Below, piece after piece: positions 34,723 to 39,830 of a DNA stretch of 39,830 nt (the first letter of the stretch is position 1; every line of letters starts with the position of its first letter). The stretch comes from a bacterium (GTDB lineage: Bacteria > Cyanobacteriota > Vampirovibrionia > Gastranaerophilales > Gastranaerophilaceae). Location: assembly GCA_017626055.1 (NCBI GenBank), contig JAGAJM010000026.1, positions 1-39,830 on the forward strand, written 5' to 3'. The notes under the pieces are model-generated. The model ran no database searches. It was not told the origin of the DNA and saw nothing but the letters and a program-made list of their open reading frames with translations. Both the position numbers and the translations under genes were made by a program.

Positions 34723-35796
34723 TTGGTCGTTGCCAACGTTTTCACCTTTGCGAATTTTAGCTTTCAAAATCTGATCTAAATCTGCACTAGCAGCATCTTT
34801 AGTTTGATTTTCTGGATTTGCTGGATCATTTTTATTTTCTTCGTTTTCTTTATTCACATCAATACCTGCAACCCCTGTTTTTGCTTCAATCTGAGTTTTA
34901 TAATCTTGAGCTTTTGATAGATTATCCGAATTTCTATTTGATGCATCATTTTGGACTTCCGTTGCGATTTCGGAAACATCAACAGCTCTTTCTCCAGTTC
35001 TTTCCGCACGATGTCCTAATACAAAATCTCTTAAATTAAACAAGAAATGACCTCTAATTGAAGCCAACAAGTCTTGTCCAACACCAATTGTTTCAGTACC
35101 AAAATCTTGTGCATTAAGAATAATAGAACTTTGAGAACTAATTGTTGACTCATAAACGTTTAAATCACCTTCAACCCCAGCAACATTAGCTTGACCTTCT
35201 GTACCCATTCTTTGAAGTTGGGCATTTAATCTATTTATTTTAGCAATTGCACTTGGGTCATTTTCTCCATCATTTACGCTATCCACTTCATTTTTTAGCT
35301 CAGATTGAATTTGCTCAGCCTTTGCCAAAAGTTCTTTCATATGATTATCAAGTGATTGAATCTCATTGTCAGATTGTCTAGCAGTTGCACTCATAAGAGC
35401 TGCCGATTCCAAAGTTTCACCTCGGGCAGAAACACTTTCACCAATAAATGTTTTTGCTATTTCAGATAAAGAAGCACCACCTTGCTCCATATCTTCACGT
35501 TTTGCCTGAGCCTCTGTTTTCGGTTCTTCTTGAACTTCTACCCCTTCTTCTCCCTCTGCAACAGTTGTAGTCGCAGCAGATTCGGCCGCTGGAGTCGTTG
35601 TTTGAGAATTTGCAGCTTCGTAGGTAGTTTCATCAGTATCAGCTGCATTTACATCCGCAAGGAAGCCTTGAGCCCACTGCAAATATTGGCTCGGAACGTC
35701 GATACCTTGTTCTTTGTATTCAATTATCTCTGGTGCGGTCAACTTTCGCCAATCTATTTGCTTTGGAGAAATTGCCTCAATTCTAGATACGTCCAT
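34714..35796 (-). CDS. Protein of unknown function, 360 aa, low-complexity and coiled-coil
   Basis: It opens with a short conserved-looking segment (ISPKQIDWRKLTAPEIIEYK, then YLQWAQGFLAD). An acidic Thr/Ala/Glu-rich disordered linker follows (residues ~50-100), then long helical, coiled-coil-like sequence (SLDNHMKELLAKAEQIQSEL; KINRLNAQLQRMG), a more ordered patch near 235-275, and a charged Asn/Lys/Asp-rich tail. No signal peptide or membrane segment. Function unknown; it may be a scaffold or filament component. GGGCG precedes the ATG. On the minus strand the leader carries AATACTTTATAA, a partial match to the conserved promoter module, without the GCAATTYT partner. It overlaps rpe by nine bases tail to tail. 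Confidence 0.87.
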   Translation of the reverse strand: MDVSRIEAISPKQIDWRKLTAPEIIEYKEQGIDVPSQYLQWAQGFLADVNAADTDETTYEAANSQTTTPAAESAATTTVAEGEEGVEVQEEPKTEAQAKREDMEQGGASLSEIAKTFIGESVSARGETLESAALMSATARQSDNEIQSLDNHMKELLAKAEQIQSELKNEVDSVNDGENDPSAIAKINRLNAQLQRMGTEGQANVAGVEGDLNVYESTISSQSSIILNAQDFGTETIGVGQDLLASIRGHFLFNLRDFVLGHRAERTGERAVDVSEIATEVQNDASNRNSDNLSKAQDYKTQIEAKTGVAGIDVNKENEENKNDPANPENQTKDAASADLDQILKAKIRKGENVGNDQLS

Positions 35797-35943
35797 AGCA
35801 CGCCCTTGTTATTATCTAGATATATTTACGGCAAAAATTTCCAAAACTTTAATCGATTGTAAAAAAAGTTTATAAAGTATTCATCTGATTAAGGGATAAC
35901 TTTTGATAAAAATATGAATATAATGTAAAAAAAGAGGTACCTT

Positions 35944-36351
35944 ATGACAAAAGCAATAACACAAAAACTTTATCAAGAAATGATGGATAAAGCCGTTGAA
36001 GTTTCTAAAAACGCATACTGCCCATATTCAAAATTTGCAGTTGGGGCTTGCGTTTTAATGGACTCTGGAAACATTTACACTGGTTGTAACTACGAAAACG
36101 GAAGTTTTGGGATGACAATTTGCGCAGAACGAAACGCTATCGGGACTGCTATCGCAAATGGAGATAAAAAAGTTAAAGCCGTTGCAATTTATTCTCCAAA
36201 CAAAGATAATTGCACTCCTTGTGGAGCTTGCAGAGAAGTCATTCACGAATTTAGCGAAAACGATGAAAATGTTGATATTATCGTAAAAATTGGTGATGAT
36301 ATTAAAGTTCTAAAATTAGCATACTTACTCCCAGAAAGTTTTAACCTATAA
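35944..36351 (+). CDS. cdd: Cytidine deaminase
   Basis: It deaminates cytidine and deoxycytidine to the uridines for pyrimidine salvage. The 135-aa protein is the short homotetrameric type. It has a zinc site with TICAERNAIG (Cys and catalytic Glu) and CTPCGACREV (two Cys), plus YSKFAVGACVLMDSG and GCNYENGSFG for substrate binding. AGAGG lies upstream of the ATG, and a TATAAT is at 35919-35924 without a clear -35. The next gene starts one base after its stop, so they are co-transcribed. Confidence 0.95.
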   Translation: MTKAITQKLYQEMMDKAVEVSKNAYCPYSKFAVGACVLMDSGNIYTGCNYENGSFGMTICAERNAIGTAIANGDKKVKAVAIYSPNKDNCTPCGACREVIHEFSENDENVDIIVKIGDDIKVLKLAYLLPESFNL

Positions 36352-36352
36352 A

Positions 36353-36589
36353 ATGTACATTTTTGAACTAATAACCCAATACATAAAAGGTAAAAAATAT
36401 ACTGCAAAAAATTCTTTTGACCCGTTAGAAAATGAAATCAACGGATTAGAAGAAGATTCTGAAAACTGTGAACATTTATTTATGCCACTAGATAGTTCAA
36501 ATGAAAATTTTGCCTGCAAATATTGTGGACTAATCGTTCCAAAAGAAAAATTAAAAAACAAAAACATTTTTGAAAATAAGTCTTTTTAA
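36353..36589 (+). CDS. Small putative zinc-binding protein, 78 aa
   Basis: Function unknown. The C-terminal half holds CEHLFMPLDSSNENFACKYC, in which C39, H41, C55 and C58 could bind one zinc ion; the N-terminus is amphipathic (MYIFELITQYIKGKKYTAKN). The ATG follows the cdd stop by one base and has no separate ribosome site, so translation is coupled to cdd. I recognise no family; a zinc-ribbon adaptor is the likeliest kind of molecule. Confidence 0.75.
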   Translation: MYIFELITQYIKGKKYTAKNSFDPLENEINGLEEDSENCEHLFMPLDSSNENFACKYCGLIVPKEKLKNKNIFENKSF

Positions 36590-36615
36590 TAACTAAAAGA
36601 ACAATATAAAACCTT

Positions 36616-36650
36616 AACCTCCTAGTTTAAACTATGCAAACAAGGAGGTT
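36616..36650 (+). promoter_or_regulatory. Hairpin that would mask the ribosome site of the 97-aa gene
   Basis: AACCTCCT (36616-36623) is perfectly complementary to AGGAGGTT (36643-36650), which is the Shine-Dalgarno of the gene at 36656. The 19-nt loop contains AGTTTAAACT. A TAAACT within the loop may instead be a -10 element, in which case the left arm would not be transcribed from that promoter. Confidence 0.5.
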
Positions 36651-36655
36651 ATTAT

Positions 36656-36949
36656 ATGAGCAAAAATTTAGGCGAAATAATAAATAGCATAATGAAAGAA
36701 AACGCCACAAAACAAGTATTGATACTAACAAATCACATGTATATTATAGGGACAATTCATGATTATTATGATAATTGCAAAAATTGTCACGATTGCTTAA
36801 TCGCACTAAAAAATGTAAAAATAGCAAAAATCGATGAGCTTTGCCATTGTAACTTGAACGAGTGCGAATGTAACTTTGAGGCTTTAGTAGAATACAAATG
36901 GTTTAACGTATCAACGCAATCCATCGTTGGTTTCAGCATTTTAGGGTAA
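36656..36949 (+). CDS. Small cysteine-rich protein, 97 aa
   Basis: Function unknown. Seven cysteines cluster in the middle (residues 41, 44, 47, 63, 65, 70, 72; motifs CKNCHDC, CHC, CEC), enough for one or two metal ions. The flanking sequence alternates like a small beta barrel: QVLILTNHMYIIGTIHDYY, CLIALKNVKIAKI, LVEYKWFNVSTQSIVGFSIL. This resembles an Sm/LSm-type strand order, a weak suggestion only. A near-perfect ribosome site (AAGGAGG) lies about eight bases before the ATG and may be masked by an upstream hairpin. A terminator follows. Confidence 0.82.
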   Translation: MSKNLGEIINSIMKENATKQVLILTNHMYIIGTIHDYYDNCKNCHDCLIALKNVKIAKIDELCHCNLNECECNFEALVEYKWFNVSTQSIVGFSILG

Positions 36950-36955
36950 ACGTAA

Positions 36956-36985
36956 AAAAGGGAAGTTCAAATGAACTTCCCTTTT
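36956..36985. terminator. Bidirectional terminator before rpsU
   Basis: AAAAGGGAAGTTCA/TGAACTTCCCTTTT (36956-36969 with 36972-36985), ending both the 97-aa gene and the convergent rpsU. Confidence 0.92.
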
Positions 36986-37003
36986 GAATTTATTAACTAA
37001 ATC

Positions 37004-37177
37004 CTACACTTTTCTTTTGCGAGCAGCTTCAGATTTGTGTTTTCTTTTTACGCTTGGCTTTTCGTATCTTTCACGTTTTTTAACTTCAGAAAGAATACCA
37101 GCTTTTTGGATTTTCTTTTTGAAACGTCTTAAAGCGCTTTCGATGCTTTCGTTTTCGCCAACTTTAACTTCTGCCAT
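37004..37177 (-). CDS. rpsU: 30S ribosomal protein S21
   Basis: A 57-aa basic protein, [20 protein letters not shown], then [20 protein letters not shown] and a Lys/Arg-rich tail ending ARKRKV. This is the S21 family pattern: paired ALRRFKK and RERYEKPS blocks. S21 lies on the small subunit near the mRNA exit, where the Shine-Dalgarno helix forms. A ribosome site (AAGGTGG) and a promoter with consensus spacing (37253-37225) precede it, and the terminator at 36956-36985 ends it. Confidence 0.95.
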   Translation of the reverse strand: MAEVKVGENESIESALRRFKKKIQKAGILSEVKKRERYEKPSVKRKHKSEAARKRKV

Positions 37178-37224
37178 TTATATTTTCACCACCTTTATAG
37201 CTTGTTTCATTTGAGTTACACCCA

Positions 37225-37253
37225 ATTATAAAACAAACCTATTCAAAAAACAA
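37225..37253 (-). promoter_or_regulatory. Promoter of rpsU
   Basis: Minus strand: TTGTTT (37253-37248), 17-nt spacer, TATAAT (37230-37225), about 47 nt before the rpsU ATG. Confidence 0.75.
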
Positions 37254-37268
37254 GGGGTTAGACCAATT

Positions 37269-37499
37269 CTATCTGCGAAAATAATCGCAGATCAGTTTTT
37301 CTTGGCGTGGAAGCAGATGTTTAATTCTGTTTACTAGGGATTTATTTTGCAAATCATCTAATTGTTGTTTAAGTATAGCTTTTTCAATTAAAATCTTATT
37401 GTATAAATCTGAACAGACTTCACTTTTATCAATATGTTCTCTTAATTTCGACAGCTGAACTTCTTTTTCACGTATAGAAGAAAGTATTTCTCGTTTCAC
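37269..37499 (-). CDS. Small coiled-coil protein of unknown function, 76 aa
   Basis: Starts at GTG 37499 (MKREILSSIREKEVQLSKLR). Almost the whole protein is a heptad-patterned, charged helix (KILIEKAILKQQLDDLQNK), with a basic end (LLPRQEKLICDYFRR). Function unknown; it could dimerise as a coiled coil. The minus-strand leader has TTGACA (37550-37545), with TATGTG 17 bases on. A TTCTTTATAT stretch is reminiscent of, but not equal to, the conserved promoter module. AGAGG lies 13 bases before the GTG. The last codons form a hairpin (ATCTGCGA/TCGCAGAT, 37271-37292). Confidence 0.72.
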   Translation of the reverse strand: MKREILSSIREKEVQLSKLREHIDKSEVCSDLYNKILIEKAILKQQLDDLQNKSLVNRIKHLLPRQEKLICDYFRR

Positions 37500-37551
37500 T
37501 TTAATTAAACCTCTTATATATCACATATAAAGAATAAACTGTCTTGTCAAA

Positions 37552-37581
37552 TTTTAAATCAACTTTTTAGGTGATTTAAAA
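37552..37581 (-). terminator. AT-rich hairpin after the oxidoreductase genes
   Basis: TTTTAAATCA/TGATTTAAAA, a 10-bp perfect stem (37552-37561 with 37572-37581) with a 10-nt loop, directly after the gamma-subunit stop. The stem itself supplies the T-rich 3' end on the minus strand. Confidence 0.55.
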
Positions 37582-38130
37582 CTAAACATTTAATAAATCA
37601 TACTCATAGCCTAGTTTTAATGCTTCAATATTTTTAGGAATTAAGCCCTTACGATGCGGTGGAATTACGTTATTTAAGGCTTTTCCCAAAGTTTCAAGAG
37701 AAACTAAACCACTAATGCGAGATAAAATTCCTAATGCAAGAATATTAGACATTTTAATATTTTCTAATTTTTCCTGCGCCATTTGGGTGATAGGAGCAAA
37801 CACATAATTTATATCATTTCTTGTTTTTTTTACTTCTGCAAGAGATGAATTTACAATAATTGTTCCACCAGATTTAACCCAAGAAGTATATTTATCAAAA
37901 GATGCTTGATTAAGAACAATAATAAATTCCGCTTTTGATTTTTGTACTGCACTAACTTCGTCATCAGCCATAACAACAGTACAATTAACTGTACCACCCC
38001 TCATTTCAGCACCATAAGATGGGTACCAAGTGACATTCTTATCATCAATCATAAAAGCATTTGCCAAAACTTCACCTGCCAATAATACTCCTTGACCGCC
38101 AAATCCTGCAATTATAAAATCTTTTTCCAT
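37582..38130 (-). CDS. 2-oxoacid:ferredoxin oxidoreductase, gamma subunit
   Basis: A 182-aa member of the pyruvate/2-oxoacid ferredoxin oxidoreductase gamma domain family. Its N-terminus IIAGFGGQGVLLAGEVLANA is the hallmark, and YGAEMRGGTVNCTVVMAD is also diagnostic. The complex oxidatively decarboxylates a 2-oxoacid to an acyl-CoA and reduces ferredoxin. It follows the beta gene by nine bases in the order alpha-beta-gamma on the minus strand. The substrate cannot be read from this subunit. Confidence 0.94.
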   Translation of the reverse strand: MEKDFIIAGFGGQGVLLAGEVLANAFMIDDKNVTWYPSYGAEMRGGTVNCTVVMADDEVSAVQKSKAEFIIVLNQASFDKYTSWVKSGGTIIVNSSLAEVKKTRNDINYVFAPITQMAQEKLENIKMSNILALGILSRISGLVSLETLGKALNNVIPPHRKGLIPKNIEALKLGYEYDLLNV

Positions 38131-38139
38131 AATTAGTAC

Positions 38140-38892
38140 CTACTGTTGTGCTGTAATATCTTTATAGATGCCTGGTTTAAATGTCTGCATCATTTCATTC
38201 TTAACTCTATCGTGAGCCTGTTCTGGTGTCATTCTCCAGTTTATTGGACAACCTGCCAAAATTTCAACAAAACCTAACCCTAAACCTTGAAGCTGAACTT
38301 CAAAAGCCTTTTTAATAGCTTGTTTTGCTTTTCTAATATTTGCAACAGAATCTAATGAAACTCTTGCACTAAAAGCAACGCCATCACATAGAGCCATATG
38401 TTCTGCCATCTTAATTGGATAACCATAATACGCTTCGTTACGACCAGTAGGAGATGTTGTAGTAACTTGTCCCATCATAGTTGTTGGACCAAGTTGCCCT
38501 CCTGTCATACCAAATGTTGTATTATTTATACAAATAGATGAAATTTTTTCGCCACGTAAGGCTGCATGCATACTTTCTGCCCAACCAATAGAAGCAAAAT
38601 CACCATCACCTTGATATGTAAAAACAAACTTATCTGGTTTAGCTCTTTTAATACCAGTTGCAACTGCCATTGCTCTACCATGAGGAGATTCTAAAGCATC
38701 AATATTTAGAAAATCATAAATCGTTACAGAACAACCAATCGCCGCTGCAACAATAGCATTTTCTCTAATACCTAATTCATCAATCACTTCTGCAACAAGT
38801 CTTACTGCAACTCCATGATCACAACCTGGACAGAAAGTATATTTAACATCTTTTTTAAATGAATCTGCAATTTTAAAAACTTGAGTTGCCAT
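38140..38892 (-). CDS. 2-oxoacid:ferredoxin oxidoreductase, beta subunit (TPP-binding)
   Basis: The 250-aa catalytic subunit that binds thiamine pyrophosphate and magnesium. TPP motif: GDGDFASIGWAESMHAALRG, continued by ICINNTTFGMTGGQLGPTT. The N-terminal YTFCPGCDHG carries cysteines that in this family help bind an iron-sulfur cluster. The ATG overlaps the alpha-subunit stop by one base (TAATG), so the two chains are made in step. The complete complex would feed reduced ferredoxin to hydrogenase or biosynthesis in an anaerobe (inference). Confidence 0.95.
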   Translation of the reverse strand: MATQVFKIADSFKKDVKYTFCPGCDHGVAVRLVAEVIDELGIRENAIVAAAIGCSVTIYDFLNIDALESPHGRAMAVATGIKRAKPDKFVFTYQGDGDFASIGWAESMHAALRGEKISSICINNTTFGMTGGQLGPTTMMGQVTTTSPTGRNEAYYGYPIKMAEHMALCDGVAFSARVSLDSVANIRKAKQAIKKAFEVQLQGLGLGFVEILAGCPINWRMTPEQAHDRVKNEMMQTFKPGIYKDITAQQ

Positions 38893-39830
38893 TACACCAA
38901 ACCCTCCACTTGAGCTGCAATATATTCAGGATCAGGAGGTGCTCCAACTCCTTTATGCACCAATTCAACTGGTACTTTACCATTTACGGCAAGTCTTACA
39001 TCGTCAACCATTTGTCCCATATTAACTTCGACTGTAACAAACTTTTTAACCTTATCTGCAAGTTCTGCTAAGCGTTTATTTGGGAATGGGAACAATGTAA
39101 TTGGTCTAAATGTACCAACCTTATAGCCTTTTTCTCTTAAAATTTTAGCAGCAGTATTAACATTACGAGAAGTTGAACCAAAACTTACTAAGACAATATC
39201 CGCATCTTCAGTATTATGTTCTTCCCATAGAGTTTCATTTTCTTCTATTGTTCTATATTTAGCAAACAATTTTTCTAAAAACTCGCATCTATCTTCAGCC
39301 AAAGGCCCGTAAGAACGGATAATTCTAGGCTCTCTATCTTTTGCGCCAGATAAAGCCCAGCCAGAGTTATCAATATCTTCATATGGGTAAGGCTTAAATT
39401 CAACGGGTTCCATCATTTGTCCTAATAAACCATCCGCCAAAAGAATTGTTGGGTTTTTGTATTTATGAGCAAGATAAAATGCTTTATAAGTTAAATCAGC
39501 ACATTCTTGAACAGTTGATGGAGCAAGAACAATTGTTCTATAATCTCCATTTCCACCACCTTTTGTTGATTGATAATAGTCACCTTGAGAAGGATAAATA
39601 TTACCTAACCCAGGACCACCTCTCATAACACTAACCAATACAACTGGTAATTCGTCAGTACAAGCATATGACAAACCTTCTTGCATTAAAGACACAGCAC
39701 AAGAAGATGATGACGTCATTGCTCTTGCACCTGTTGCACAAGCACCAATTACCATATTAATTGAAGCAATTTCACTTTCCGCAGAAACATAACCCCTGCC
39801 TAGTTCTTGCATTTTACCACTTAGATATTC
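38892..39830 (-). CDS. vorB: 2-oxoacid:ferredoxin oxidoreductase, alpha subunit, VorB type (N-terminus off the window)
   Basis: The frame is open to the right edge; the visible ~312 residues lack the first ~45. The sequence from GYVSAESEIASINMVIGACA through RAMTSSSSCAVSLMQEGLSY, VMRGGPGLGNIYPSQGDYYQ and ILLADGLLGQMMEPVEF is typical of VorB (2-oxoisovalerate) and related KorA subunits. The C-terminal transketolase-like domain (LVSFGSTSRNVNTAAKIL) is present. The substrate may be a branched-chain 2-oxoacid or 2-oxoglutarate; VorB is the closer match from memory. A small ferredoxin-type delta subunit may lie upstream outside the window. Confidence 0.92.
   Translation of the reverse strand, partial: EYLSGKMQELGRGYVSAESEIASINMVIGACATGARAMTSSSSCAVSLMQEGLSYACTDELPVVLVSVMRGGPGLGNIYPSQGDYYQSTKGGGNGDYRTIVLAPSTVQECADLTYKAFYLAHKYKNPTILLADGLLGQMMEPVEFKPYPYEDIDNSGWALSGAKDREPRIIRSYGPLAEDRCEFLEKLFAKYRTIEENETLWEEHNTEDADIVLVSFGSTSRNVNTAAKILREKGYKVGTFRPITLFPFPNKRLAELADKVKKFVTVEVNMGQMVDDVRLAVNGKVPVELVHKGVGAPPDPEYIAAQVEGLV

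Noticed and set aside
34798..35850. Plus-strand open frames opposite the 360-aa gene
   Set aside because: Antisense shadows rich in Leu, Phe and Ser; no ribosome sites.

Overview
The window is a low-GC, gene-dense bacterial segment cut at both ends: the left edge lies inside tuf (EF-Tu) and the right edge inside the alpha subunit of a 2-oxoacid:ferredoxin oxidoreductase. The gene content fits an anaerobic fermenter: a VorB/Kor-type ferredoxin oxidoreductase, a class II (B12-dependent) ribonucleotide reductase, a Thermotoga-like short adenosylhomocysteinase, an oligopeptide ABC importer and a large GH13-like glycosidase. Low GC, an MCE/MlaD protein (a diderm envelope trait), rpsU, and several unknown proteins with a short ISFKS/VAFTG motif near the N-terminus suggest an uncultured gut Gastranaerophilales (Vampirovibrionia, ex-Melainabacteria). 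That placement is an inference from memory of such genomes, not proven here.

Layout. 1-960: tuf 3' part and terminator. 960-2440: a cluster of four small minus-strand genes (an RHH DNA-binding protein and three short related proteins), three of them behind near-identical promoter blocks. 2512-3609: ychF. 3656-7804 (-): a 1382-aa GH13-like protein with a very large insertion. 7977-9245: ahcY. 9319-14471 (-): a DUF475/TerC-like membrane protein, two related secreted proteins, and uvrA. 14625-16781: two unknown proteins, the second carrying a (TAS)19 repeat. 16924-18913: a 53-aa protein, a repeat-rich intergenic stretch, obg and a zinc-ribbon protein. 19010-23484: a YhcC-like radical SAM protein, a coupled pair of unknown proteins, folP and an MlaD-like protein. 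23536-25551 (-): nrdJ. 25796-31160: peptide transporter (SBP plus two permeases), a TPR protein and an MgtC-family protein. 31229-34722: pyrH-frr-cdsA-rnc-rpe, tightly packed with TAATG overlaps. 34714-35796 (-): unknown. 35944-36949: cdd and two small Cys-containing proteins. 37004-39830 (-): rpsU, a coiled-coil protein and the oxidoreductase gamma-beta-alpha genes.

The most interesting signal is a bipartite promoter-like module (GCAATTYT, 12 nt, TACTTTATATATA). It occurs four times: in front of the RHH gene, two of the small-protein genes, and, about 13 kb away, the (TAS)19 protein. One of the target genes encodes the RHH protein, and its C-terminal tail closely resembles the tails of the small proteins. 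Together this looks like a small undescribed regulon. Other points of note are apparently leaderless genes (uvrA, folP and others), a promoter nested inside a terminator loop at folP, a REP-like palindrome inside a terminator stem-loop, a hairpin that would mask a strong ribosome binding site, and DnaA boxes plus iteron-like repeats between nrdJ and the peptide transporter. No tRNA, rRNA, CRISPR array, IS element or prophage was recognised.
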